From Nelumbo lutea (lineage: Eukaryota > Streptophyta > Magnoliopsida > Proteales > Nelumbonaceae): a stretch of DNA of 64,000 nucleotides. The stretch spans positions 82,738,076 through 82,802,075 of the forward strand of contig JAKGHH010000002.1 of the NCBI GenBank assembly GCA_022828595.1, in the 5' to 3' direction. The position numbers and the translations under genes are program-made. Shown piece by piece: positions 43,813 to 54,243 of the stretch. A model generated the notes under the pieces. The model did not search any database, was not told the origin of the DNA, and was given only the letters and a program-made list of their open reading frames with translations. Positions within the stretch are counted from its first letter, which is position 1. Each line of letters opens with the position of its first letter.

Positions 43813-45018
43813 GCTCCCACTTGCACTTAGGCTCAATCTGGTACAAGCCAGAGTCCCATGCTTTCCACGTGTTTCTCTGTCACTTTCTATGATAGTGGCT
43901 TCGCCAATGGGTCTGCTACATTCTCCACTGACACTACCTTTTGAATCAGGACGTTCCCTCTACCAACAATCTCCCACAGTACGTGGTACTTCCACTCGAT
44001 GTGCTTTGATTACGAGTGGGCTCGTGGCTCCTTAGCCTGAGCAATGGTTTCATTGTTGTCACACAACAACGGGATGGGAGATGTGCTGGATGGAACTACT
44101 CCTAACTCATGAACGAACTTCTTCATCCACATGGCTTCTTTGGCAGCCTCGCTTGCGGCGATGTACTCAGCCACGGTCGTGGAGTCTGTAGTGGACCTCT
44201 ATTTGCTGCTTTTCCAGCAAACAGCACACGATCTTATCGTGAAAACATATCCAGATGTAGACTTCCTATCATCTGGATCCAACTGAAAATTGGCATTAGT
44301 ATACCCTTGGATCTGTAGGATAGGTCTCCCAGACCAACCCACTGGATGTAAACATCTAAACTAACATGAGTTTCATTAAATGTCTAGTTTAAGGGTATTA
44401 CACAGAAACATACCAAGGGAACATTAATCAAATATATACTTTATTCATTTACAATAAACTCATAATGTACATCATTCTGATTGAAGCTAAGGGCATACAA
44501 AAACTGTCCAACAGCTCCCACTTGCACTTAGGTCCAATTTAGAATAAACCAGAGTCCCATGCTTTCCACGTGTTTCTCAAACACTTTCTGTGATAGTGGC
44601 TTCATCAATGGGTCTACTACATTCTCCGTCGACGCTACCTTTTGAATCAGGACGTCCCCTCTACCAACAATCTCCCGCAGTACGCGGTACTTCCTCTCAA
44701 TGTGCTTTGACTTCGAGTGGGCTCGTGGCTCCTTAACCTAAGCAATGGTTCCATTGTTGTCACACAACAATGGGATGGAAGATGTGCTGGATGGAACAAC
44801 TCCTAACTCATGAATGAACTTCTTCATCCACATGGCTTCTTTGGCAGCCTCACTTGCGGCAATGTACTCAGCCTCAGTCGTGGAGTCTGTAGTGGACCCC
44901 TGTTTGCTGCTTTTCTAGCAAACAACACATGATCCTATCGCAAAAACATATCCAAATGTTGACTTTCTATCATCTGGATCCGACTAAAAATTGGCATCAG
45001 TATACCCTTGGATTTGTA
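43615..45018 (-). repeat. Tandem duplication of about 701 bp in C5
   Basis: Unit A (43615-44316) and unit B (44317-45018) each hold the last 197 bp of the LTR, the polypurine tract and the RNase H C-terminal half, in that order on the plus strand. The join is in AG-rich text: ATCTGTAG then GATAGGTCTCCC. The units differ at several percent of positions by eye, so the event is not recent. Unit B is continuous with RT. Confidence 0.88.
43813..44316 (-). pseudogene. C5 RNase H, duplicated partial copy
   Basis: Minus-strand RNase H C-terminal half belonging to unit A. It resembles unit B (44512-45018), including the [12 protein letters not shown] helix (as HSXSKHIEWKYHV) and a TTVAEYIAA-like helix, but is cut at 44316 before RT. 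It cannot be expressed as part of pol. Confidence 0.8.
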
Positions 45019-45115
45019 GTGAGCTACCATCGAATATCAGACAAAACTCTTTTGTCCTTCGAAAGTACTTATGTATGTTTTTCACAGCAGTGTAGTGCTC
45101 CTGCCCTGCGTTGGC
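44512..45115 (-). pseudogene. C5 RNase H
   Basis: Minus-strand end of pol. Blocks include the DADFQ strand, a [15 protein letters not shown] helix, VDEEVHS-type motif replaced by a MKKFIHELG block, and [18 protein letters not shown]. It has a few stops (one in the TDAN strand). It reads on from the RT at 45116-45838. Confidence 0.8.
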
Positions 45116-45838
45116 CTAGAATCTACTTACCACACTCACTGCCTGAGCAATGTTGGGATGAGTGCACAACATGGCATACATGATGCTCCCTACTGCAGAG
45201 GCATAGGGAACATCCTTCATGCCTTCAATCTCCTCAAAGGTCTTGGGAGACATCTTCTTGGAGAGAGTGACTCCATGCCTGAAATGAACATTTCCTTTCT
45301 TGGATTTCTCCATGCTGTATCTTTTGACTATTTTGTGAATGTAAGCGGATTGAGATAATCCTATTATCTGCTTCGATCTATCTCTATAGAGTCGAAGACC
45401 TAGTATATAGGAGGCTTCTCCAAGATTTTTCATGGAGAATTGTTCTGAAAGCCATACTTTCACCGTAGTTAACATTCCTACATCATTCCCAATGAGTAGA
45501 TTGTCATTTACATACAGAACCAAGAAGTTAACCATATCACCACTGTACTTCCTGTAAACACAGGGTTCATCCGGATTCTTCTTGAAATCAAACGATTTGA
45601 TAGCATAGTCAAAATGGATGTTCCAAATTCTAGAAGCTTGCTTAAGTCCATAAATGGATCTATTAAGTTTACATAGCATGTTTTCCTGACTAGCAACAAT
45701 GAAGCCTTGCGGCTGCTGCATATAGATATCTTCAGTAAGATCTCCATTCAGGAATGCAGTTTTGACATCCATTTGCCAAATCTCATAACCATGGTATGTT
45801 GCTACAGCTAGCAGGATCCTAATGGATTGCATGGCCAT
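45116..45838 (-). pseudogene. C5 reverse transcriptase, catalytic box YVND
   Basis: An open frame of 240 codons covers most of [45 protein letters not shown], then VLYVNDNLLIGNDVGML and the copia signature LGEASYILGLRLYRDRSKQ. The catalytic YVDD is YVND: a GAT-to-AAT change replaces the first metal-binding aspartate, so the enzyme should be dead even though the frame is open. It ends at SVVSRF, where the frame shifts into RNase H. Confidence 0.9.
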
Positions 45839-46456
45839 AGGCGAAAAGGTTTACTCATAATTGATGCCCTCTTTTTGAATGTACCCTTTCGCCACCAGAC
45901 GAGCCTTGAAGGTCTTAACTCTACCATCGGGGCCGTTCTTCCTCTTTTAAATCCATTTGCAACCGATCGCTTTTACCCCAGAGGGCAGATCTACGAGAGT
46001 CCAGACTCCATTAGTCTCCATAGAGTTCATCTCAGCTGTCATGGCCTCCACCCACTTCTGGGAATCTATGTCCAACATAGCTTCCGCATAAGTCACAGGA
46101 TCCTCCTCACTAGTCAAGGTTTCCACCAAGTAATTATCTTGGTCATAACCATAATGGACTGGTGGCCTGGATACTCGAGTGGATTTTCTAGGTTGGTCAC
46201 TACCTGGAACTTGTGGGACATCTCCCACTGCTCCTGAGCTCTCCTCATCAAGAACTACTTCCTGACGATGGGTGTCTAGGATGTAATCGGTTTCCAAGAA
46301 TTATGCATTTCGGCTACAGAACACCTTCTGCTCACTTGGGTCATAGAATAGGTAACCCGTAGAGCCTTTTTGGCAGCCTACAAATAGGCAACGACTGGTC
46401 TTGGATTCCAACTTGTAAGCACTCATTCTTTTAATGTGTGCTGGACAACCCCAAAT
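45839..46456 (-). pseudogene. C5 integrase C-terminus and RT N-terminus
   Basis: The frame 46297-45947 has the linker TDYILDTHRQEVVLDEESSG, VPGSDQPRKSTRVSRPPVHY and EAMTAEMNSMETNGVWTLV, ending VKAIGCKWI, the RT start. Upstream to about 46456 the conserved SVGYLFYDP-like and integrase C-terminal text continues in other frames. It then stops: the leader follows directly, so gag, protease and the integrase core have been deleted. Confidence 0.82.
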
Positions 46457-46942
46457 CGGCTAGGGTTCCACACGTAACCTCTCCATGAGGTGTGGGGCCC
46501 ACCACTAAGGGAGGTCATCCAATGACCAAAAGGGACACCATGGCAATGATGTGCATTCAGTCATGGTGTGCACAAGAGCTACTATCGATTGAGCATGGGC
46601 CAGGTAATTATGTCCCATGTACGTAGCACATCACACATCCATACATCACATGCAAGGATAAATTGATCCAATCAATTAAATGTTTGTAAAGCCCATCAGA
46701 AGCCCAATTTAAATCCATAATATTAACCATTAATATTATCTAGGTATATGGGCCGAATCTGGGTTGATGGGTTTGGCCCATATAATTTTATTCGCAGAAT
46801 GGGCTTTTAGCAGTTTTAACAACTTAAAATTGGGCCTTTACAGGTTGGGCTGAATTAAGCATTTAATTAACTATCAATCCTCAGGCCCATGAGTGAGAAA
46901 AATAGGGCTGACATTCAGCCTTGATTTACAATAAACTTACAA
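46457..46942 (-). other. C5 leader fragment
   Basis: Non-coding, homologous to leader parts of C7 (51283-51660) and C1 (about 930-1400). It lies between the integrase remnant and the LTR stub, so two deletions bracket it. Confidence 0.72.
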
Positions 46943-47051
46943 TAAACATACCAAGGGAACATGAATCAGATATGTACTTTATTCATTTACAATAAACTCA
47001 TAATGTACTTCATTCTGATTGAAGCTAAGGGCATACAAAAATTGTCCAACT
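46943..47051 (-). repeat. 5' LTR stub of C5
   Basis: Only the outermost 109 bp of the LTR remain (ending GTCCAACT), next to the TSD GATCA. R, U5 and PBS are gone. It matches 43703-43812 with roughly nine differences by eye. Confidence 0.82.
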
Positions 47052-48278
47052 GATCAACCCTCCTAATTTGATTAGGAGTTTCCAGTTTTGAATCATATTC
47101 AAATCTTGACTCTTACTAATTGGATGGGAACTTTCCCTTATCCTTTAAGGTTGGTTCATATCTCAGATTCGCCCCATTCAAGCCAATCTAATTATCCCAG
47201 CTCGTATTGGGCTTTTGGCCCATTAAGGGTAAGTGATCACTTAAGCCTTCCAAATTGCTGCCTAGTTGGGCTTTCTCTGTATGGCGTGGGACCCAAACGT
47301 TGATCTACACATCAGCCACAAGGGTTCGGCCCAGCCTCTGTTACAAGGCCTAGCCGAATTCATTGGAAGGCCCAGTGAACCCCTTGAGCCCATCATATGG
47401 ACTCTATGAGCCCAACACTTACACTAGGTGGACCTTGGGCCAAGCCACCTTGTAACACCCAAGGACTGTGGGCAGATGTAAGATTAGCACATCAGGTGTA
47501 ACCCTCAATGGCTTTACACTTAACCTCTCAGCCCATGATGATCAAACATTGTCCGACAAGAGAGGACCTCTCCCCCGACAGCAAGGTACAATGTTGCACT
47601 CTCTTCTTAAATGGACCTCGGGGATTAAAACCTTAGCAAACAATTTTGGAAACCTATAATATATATTATATTGCATAAATATATTTTGCAAAACAAAATT
47701 TCAATGATTGAAAACAACTGTCGGCAGTTTTGGTTTCCATCAAAGAGAGTGCATTTTCCCGATCATTACCTTTTTCTGACAAAGGTGATGATCCTATCAC
47801 TATGATCACCCACTCAGATGGGTTCATGAACCATCTCAACATACCCAGATTTTGACCCCCTCTAAGGGTCTCACTGGTTGGCATATCAAAGATGGCCCAA
47901 TCCGCCACTTAGTGCGGTACCATAATCGAGTCTAGGGGTCAGGTGTAACATTTCAGTTTTGCCCACTAATCGCCAAGGTTCAGGGCAATACTAGAATTCT
48001 AGTCCAGTTCAAGGTCTCAAGCTGATCCCACATTGCATTTACCTCAGGTTTCACCCTAGTGGCAAAGACAGGCCACCCCAGCCGACTTGGCGGCACATCA
48101 GTGTCAGCCTTATCAAGATAGGTCTCCCTAGTGGCAAAGACAGGCCACTCCGGTTTTAAGGATATTACACAAAAACAAACCACAAAACATGAATCAAATA
48201 TGCACTTTATTCATTTACAATAAATGTCATAAGTACATCAAACTGATTGGAGCTAAGGGCATACAAAACTATCTAACA

Positions 48279-49563
48279 CTATGATGGACTATGCCAAACC
48301 AACCCTAACCGGAGCTGCTTCAAGCATTATAAGACCAGCCATTGCTGCTAATAATCTTGAGATCAAACCAGCCATAATTTAGATGATCGAAAATGCAGTT
48401 CAGTTTTGTGGGTTGGCTCATGAAGATCCAAACTCGCACATAGCCAATTTCTTGGAGATTTGTAACACTTTCAAGCATAATGGGGTGAGTGATGGTGCTA
48501 TTAGGCTGAGGTTATTCCCATTTTCATCAAAAGACAAGGCCAAGGCTTGGCTGAATTCATTACCGGCCGGATCTATAGCCACTTGGGATGAGATGGCTAT
48601 CTGATTCCTCTTCAAGTACTTTCCTCCGTTCAAGATAGCAAAGATGAGAAATGACATCACCACTTTCTTCCAACAAGATGGAGAATCTTTATATGAGTCA
48701 TGGGAGCATTATAAGGAGCTGTTAAGGAAGGTCCCTCACCATGGACTTCCTATATGTCTGCAAGTGCAAACCTTCTACAATGGTCTAACCAAAGCCAACA
48801 AGATCATCCTATAAGCGGCAGCCGGGGGCTCCATCAACAATAAGACCCCTGAAGTGGCCCATGCACTTAGAGGAGATGGAAGCCAATAATTACCAATGGA
48901 ATTCAGAGAGAACACAAATGAGGAAGCAGCATGGTCTTCACAAAGTGGACTCATACACAACACTATCTGCGCAAATAGGTGCACTTAGCAAAAAAATTGA
49001 TGAGATGCAAATGGCAGCCATGAATGTGCAGTCCGTGACATGTGATTGGTGTGGGGGAGGCCACATCAGCACTGAATTCCAAGTTGGCAATCAGTTTAGG
49101 CAGTCCACAGAATAGGTTGACTTTGTTGGCAACTTTCCAAGGCAGCAAGGAAATCAGCACCACCATGCCTTTAACCCCAGATGGAGGGGCTACCCAAATC
49201 AGCCATGGCCAAATCAGCAAGGGCCGAAGCCCTTTCCCTAAATTTTCCATCAACCGGAAAAGAAATCTAGCCTAGAGGAGCTGATGACCATGTTCATAGC
49301 CAGTGCTGAAACCAGATTTTAGAATCAAGAGGCTTCAATAAAGAACTTGGAGAATCTGGTTGGGCAATTGGCGCAAATGATTTCAGCAAGAATATCGAGC
49401 ACTCTACCAAGCAAAACAGAAGTGAATCCATGAGAACAAGTGCAGCTATCACTTTAAGAAGTGGTAAGGAGCTGCCGGAAGTAGAGAAGAAAGCAAGGGA
49501 TGAAAACAAGACAGATGCAACCCTTGAAACCGGAAACAAGAAGGAGCAATCTGAACAAGACAA
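48279..49563 (+). pseudogene. Athila-like gag, element A4
   Basis: Plus-strand gag of a different Athila lineage from A1-A3, with the N-terminal domain those lack. Blocks in order: AASSIIRPAIAANNLEIKPA (stop after), FCGLAHEDPNSHIANFLEIC, IRLRLFPFSSKDKAKAWL, KMRNDITTFFQQDGESLYES, PICLQVQTFYNGLTK, then after a frame shift MEANNYQWNSER and a knuckle CDWCGGGH with its last cysteine lost. The TLRSGKELPE motif near 49455 is typical of Athila gag ends. It stops at 49563 where copia C6 begins. Confidence 0.88.
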
Positions 49564-50258
49564 ATGCAACCCTCAGCCGTAGGGAGCATCATGTATGCCA
49601 TGCTGTGCATTCGCCCGGACATTGCTCAGGCGGTGAGTGTGGTAAGCAGATTCCAAGCCAATCCAGGGCAGGAGCATTGGACTGCTGTGAAAAACAAACT
49701 CAAATACTTTCGAAGGACAAAAGAGTTTTGTTTGGTATTCGATGGTAGTTCACTACAAGTTCTAGGGTATACCGATGCCGATTTCTAGTCGGATCAAGAT
49801 GATAGAAAGTCTACATCTGGGTATGTTTTCAAGATAGGATCATGTGTTGTTTGCTGGAAAAGCAGCAAACAGTGGTCCACTGCAGATTCCACAACCGAGG
49901 CTGAGTACATTGCCGCAAGTGAAGCTACCAAGGAAGCCGTGTGGATGGAGAAATTCATACACGAATTGGGAGTGATTCCGTCCAACACATCACCCATCCC
50001 GTTGTTGTGTGACAACAATGGAGCGATCGCCCAGGCTAAAGAGCCTCGGGCTCACTCAAAGTCAAAGCACATCGAGAGGAAGTACCATGTACTGCGGGAG
50101 ATCATTGGTAGAGGGGACGTCCTAATTCAGAAAATAGCATCAACGGATAATGTGGCAGACCCATTGACTAAGCCATTGACACAGAAGGTGTTTGAGAAAC
50201 ACGTGGAAAGTATGGGACTCCGGCTTGCACCAAATTGGACCTAAGTGCAAGTGGGAGC
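49564..50258 (+). pseudogene. Copia RNase H (C6), with pol end and polypurine tract
   Basis: The end of copia pol: SAVGSIMYAMLCIRPDIAQ, SSLQVLGYTDADF, a stop, then [20 protein letters not shown] and [19 protein letters not shown], ending NWT and a TAA stop. It is followed by AAGTGCAAGTGGGAGC and an LTR. One stop aside it is almost intact and very close to the C7 copy (57430-58104). The RT is cut off at 49564 by A4 gag. Confidence 0.88.
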
Positions 50259-50893
50259 TGTTAGATAGGTTTGTATGCCCTTAGCTTCAATCCAAATTGA
50301 TGTACTTTTGACATTTAGTGTAAATAAATAAAGTGCATGTTTGATTCATGTTGTTTGGTATAATTCTGTGTAAGACCCTAAAACAGGACACTTATAGAGA
50401 CTCGTGTTAGTTTTAAATGTTCATAACCATTGGATAAGTATGGGGAGATTTATCCTGCCAAGGCTAATACTGGTGTGCCACCAAGTGTTGGGATGGCTTG
50501 TCTCGGCCACCAGGGTAAGGCCAAAGGCACATGCAGTATGGGATTACTTGATTCTTTGAATTGGACCAGATTTCCAGTATTGCCCGGGACCTTGGAGACA
50601 GATGGGCAAAACTGGAAAGTTACACCTGACCCTTAGACTCGATTATGACACTTCACTAGGTGTCGGATCGGGCTACCTTTGATATGTCAATCACTGAGAT
50701 CCTTAGCGGGAGTCAAAACCTAGGCATGTTGGGGCAGTTTGAGAATTCGTCTGAGTGAGTGATCATAGTGACAGGATCAGCCCCTTTGTCGGACAATGGT
50801 AATGATCGGGAATGCACTCTCTCTGATGGAAACCAAACTGCCGCCAGTTGATTTCAATTGTTTGAATTTTGTTTTGTAAAATATATCTATATC

Positions 50894-50924
<31 letters not shown>

Positions 50925-51282
50925 ATGTACAGTTTCAAAAAGTTTGCAATTGGTTTTAATTCCCGGGATCCATGTGAGTAGAGAGTGTGGCACCATTCCT
51001 TGCAGCCGAGGGAGAGGTCCTCTCTTGTCGGGCCACTTAGGATAATACCTGATGGGCTAATCTTGCACCTGCCCACAGTCCCTGGGTTTTTAGAAAATGG
51101 CTTGGCCCACGGACCACTTAATGTAAGTGTTGGGCCCATTGGGTCCATGTGATGGGCTCAGGTGTTCACTGAGCTTTTCAGTGAATTCGGTTGGGCCTTG
51201 TAATAAAGGCTGGGCCGAACCCATGTGGCTGGTGTGTAGATCAATGCTTGAGTCCCACACCATACAAAGAAGCCCAACTCGG
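50259..51282 (+). repeat. Copia LTR between C6 and C7, truncated
   Basis: Starts TGTTAGATAG after the C6 polypurine tract and runs about 1.02 kb through U3, including the TA-rich tract near 50890. At about 51282 it passes directly into the C7 leader, so the rest of U3, R, U5 and the PBS are missing. It closely matches the C7 3' LTR (58119-58461). Confidence 0.82.
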
Positions 51283-52343
51283 CCTACCTGTAAAGCCCAG
51301 TTTTAAAAGGGTTAAAACTACAAAAGCCCACTCTTGTGAGAAAAATTGTATGGGCCGAACTGCTAACTACGATTCAGCCCATACACCTAGTAGACATTAA
51401 TTGTTAATGTTGTGGATTTCAAGTGGGTCATTTAATGGGTTTTACAACAGTTAATTGATTGGATCAATTCCTCCTTTACATGTGATAATTGAATGTTTGA
51501 TGTGTTGCGACCATGGGCCATAAGCACTTGGCCCGTGTTGACTCGATAGTGGCTCTTGCGCACACAATGGCTGAATGCACATCATTGCCATGGTGTCCCT
51601 TAAGGTCATTGGATGATCCTTCCTTTCTTGGTGGGCCTCACAACCCTGAAAAAGGAAGCGTACGGAACCCCTAGCCGATTAAGGCCCACCAGAAATCTGA
51701 CTTTGTGAAAGTCAGTGGGAGCCACTTTGGTTTGACCTAAAATTAGAACTAGGGCATATTTTTTTGTTCCCCCCAGCAAATATGAATGCATGTGATAGGG
51801 AGATCCATATGATGGACTCCCTAAAGGCCTTCCGTCATTAGTACAATGATGGGTCCTTCAGTAATGAGGAAACGCACCATAAAATTGGGCTATCCATTTG
51901 CTATTGGATCTATTAGAGTGTTTCATAAGATGATAGGGGCGTCATAGACCGGTGTGGGAGGGGCTTCACCAGGAAATGGGAACTCTCTCATGATACCTTG
52001 GCATAACCTGAATATGATGGGTGTGCACTCACTGGACAGAAAGGTTTACCTGAAAATGATCTGAACCTTGTCTGACAGAAGCCAAAGGGAAACTCATTTA
52101 ATGAGTGGATATAATCCGTCACAGAAAGGTGGTGGGGTTATGTAGCTGAAACAGTTGGCTTCACGCACCCCATGTGATTTTCCACATTTCCAGAGACATC
52201 TTTGTCATCTCTGTCACTGAGAAATGAGGGAAATTTCAGAGATGAACAAATGGGAATGGAACATAGATTAAAAGCCATATCTATGTAGGTAACATGAATC
52301 AAACTAAGGTTGTGGACTAACGTCTTTGCTGTTTTATCAGAAA
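51283..52343 (+). other. C7 leader
   Basis: About 1.06 kb of non-coding leader, homologous to C1 and C8 over its gag-proximal part and to C5 over its upstream part. It contains the 8-bp hairpin at 51697-51715. The PBS end is deleted. Confidence 0.75.
51697..51715 (+). other. Conserved 8-bp leader hairpin (C7)
   Basis: CTGACTTT and AAAGTCAG with a GTG loop; the C1 copy has the same stem and an ATG loop in RNA sense. Confidence 0.7.
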
Positions 52344-53149
52344 ATGGCAAACAGTCAATTCACAAAGCTTCTAGATGATAACAAGCTTAAGGGCCCAAAC
52401 TATGCCGACTGATACAGAAATCTTATGCTGGTCCTAACTTCCAAAAAGTTAGATAAGGTGGTGAAAAATCCTGCCCTGGAGCGTCCGGGTGATAGGGCTT
52501 CTGAGGCCCATAGGAGGGACTACCAAGATTGAGAGGATAAGAACTCCCTAGCCCGCTACTTTGTCATTGCATCATTGGACAATTCAATACAGAGGCAGTT
52601 CGATCAAATCAAACTAGCCAAGGACATATTGGACAGTCTAAAGACGATGTATGAAGAGTAGAACCGTTCTACTCGACAGAAGGTCCTGAAATTGTCCATG
52701 ACCGCGTAGATGACCAATGGGCAGAAAGTTCATGACCATTGTCTTCGGATGATGGGCTACATTAATGAACTAGAAGCTTTTGGATCCGGGCTAGATCTTG
52801 GCATGCAAATGGATGCCATCCCGAATTCTTTGCCATCTTCCTTCAATGCGTTCACAATGAACTACAACATGAATAAGTTGAATGTCAGCGACCAAGAACT
52901 CAGCAATATGTTGCAGAGGGCCGAAGATCTACTCAAGAAGGATGAGCCTGTGGTTATGCTTGCTGAAGCTAACAAATCGGGCAAGGAAAAAGAAAAAGGC
53001 AAAGAAACCCTAGAAGAAAGCTGCCAAACCCAAGAAGCAGAAAAGAACAAGGCATCTGATGTCTGTCACTTCTGCAAGCAGACCGGCCAATAGAAGAGGA
53101 ACTGTCCTGCCTACCAGGAATCTAAGAAAGGTAATGTCAAAACTTGTGT
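52344..53149 (+). pseudogene. C7 gag
   Basis: Starts ATG at 52344 (ANSQFTKLLDDNKLKGPNYA); an upstream ATG at 52290 soon hits a stop, so it is not used here. Later blocks: DHCLRMMGYINELEAFGSG, FTMNYNMNKLNVSDQELSNM and a lysine- and glutamate-rich tail (52970-53050). The zinc knuckle is CHFCKQTGQ, stop, KRNCP: histidine changed to glutamine and the next codon to a stop. Tryptophan codons elsewhere have also become stops. Confidence 0.85.
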
Positions 53150-53415
53150 CATAGAAACTAATATGTTAGCTACTTCTATGTCCTGGTGTGTTGTCTCCGG
53201 GGATTCAACTCATGCGTGTAACTCACTGTAGAGGGTTAAAAGTTAGCAGAAGATTGAGTGAAGGCAAAGTGACACTATTCTTGGGAATGACTGCAAGTGT
53301 TGTAGCTATGACAATAGGAACGGTAGAATTAGTATTTAGAGAAGGAGTGCTTGTACTTAAAGATTGTCTTTATATACAGAACTTGAGAAGAAATTTAATT
53401 TCTGTTTCTTAGTTG
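53150..53415 (+). pseudogene. C7 protease region
   Basis: Begins after ETNMLATSMSWCVV. The active-site loop, normally D-S-G, reads VVSGDSTHACNS, so the catalytic aspartate position is lost. The second half shows MTASVVAMTIGTVELVF and LKDCLYIQNLRRNLISVS, the conserved copia block that ends the protease region. Frame breaks lie between the halves. Confidence 0.75.
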
Positions 53416-54243
53416 TGTGCTGATGGATATACTGTTTATTTTAGTAAAATGGTTACTGTTAAACGGAATAACAAATTCATCGCATGCAGAGAACTGGAGA
53501 ACGGTCTCTATGTTCTACATCATTCTCTAGAAACTAACCTAATCGAAATACGTCAGTCGAAAATCCCAAGAAAAGGAATCGTGATACAGTAAATCCCACG
53601 TGCCTCTGACATTACCGACTTGGCCATATCGGAGTTGACCGAATCACAAGGCTGGTAAAGGATGGTCCTTTGGATTTCCAAACCGTAGAAAATCATCCCA
53701 CTTATGAGCCTTGCCTTCAAGGTAAGATGACTAAGTGGCCATTTGACGGTAAGCCTGAAAGATCTGTAGGCACACTTGACCTAATACATACTAATGTATG
53801 TGGTCCCCTGAGTGTTAGGACACAAAATCAACACGTGTATTTCATCACATTTACAGATGATTTTTCACGATATGGTTACATGTACCTAATGAGACACAAG
53901 TCTGAATCCTTTGAAAAGTTCAAAGATTTCAGACAAGAAGTCGAGAAACAGTTAGGAGAGAAATTAAGGCCCTTCAATCAGTTCGAGGTGGTGAGTATCT
54001 CTCTGACGAATTCAATGACTACTTAAAGGTCAACGGAATAGTGTCACAATTAGCTCCTCCTGCCACAACTCAGCTCAACGGTATTTCAGAGAGGAGGAAT
54101 AAGACCTTGTTGGACATGGTCCGGTCACTTCTCGTACGCTCAGAATTACCCACGTCCTTTTGCGAAAATGCATTAGAGACTACTATGTACGTACTGAATC
54201 GGGTTCCAACCAAATCGGTTCTGAAGACTCCATATGAACTATA
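53416..54243 (+). pseudogene. C7 integrase, zinc-binding and core part
   Basis: The pre-integrase zinc region (53584-53715) shows YRLGHIGVDRITRLVKDG and EPCLQGKMTKWPF. The core follows with LDLIHTNVCGPL (first catalytic residue, aspartate to asparagine at DVCGPL), FITFTDDFSRYGYMYLM and KFKDFRQEVEKQLG. A shift follows near 53970. The later part reads LNGISERRNKTLLDMVRSLL and ALETTMYVLNRVPTKSV. S6 cuts it at 54243 after PYEL. Confidence 0.85.

Larger units (their letters stand above)
41872..47051 (-). mobile_element. Copia element C5 nested in LTR1, TSD GATCA (minus strand)
   Basis: A 5.2-kb minus-strand element with the TSD GATCA at 41867-41871 and 47052-47056. Parts: 3' LTR (41872-43812), polypurine tract, RNase H twice through a tandem duplication, RT, integrase C-terminus (to about 46456), leader piece (46457-46942) and a 5' LTR of which only about 110 bp remain (46943-47051). 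Gag, protease and most of integrase are missing. Confidence 0.88.
41203..48278 (-). repeat. Copia LTR (LTR1), split by element C5
   Basis: Minus-strand LTR in two parts: 41203-41871 (U5, R and part of U3, plus-strand start TGAAGGAATGG) and 47052-48278 (rest of U3 to ATCTAACA). The parts join across C5 at the TSD GATCA and together make about 1.89 kb, the expected length. Its own outer flanks differ (TCCAA against CTATG; C4 gag on the left, A4 gag on the right), so it is not a simple solo LTR. Confidence 0.82.

Noticed and set aside
44929..45358. Plus-strand ORFs across C5 RNase H and RT
   Set aside because: Antisense shadows of copia pol.
41203..48278. LTR1 as a simple solo LTR
   Set aside because: After removing C5 its outer 5-bp flanks (TCCAA and CTATG) do not match and the two flanking elements differ.
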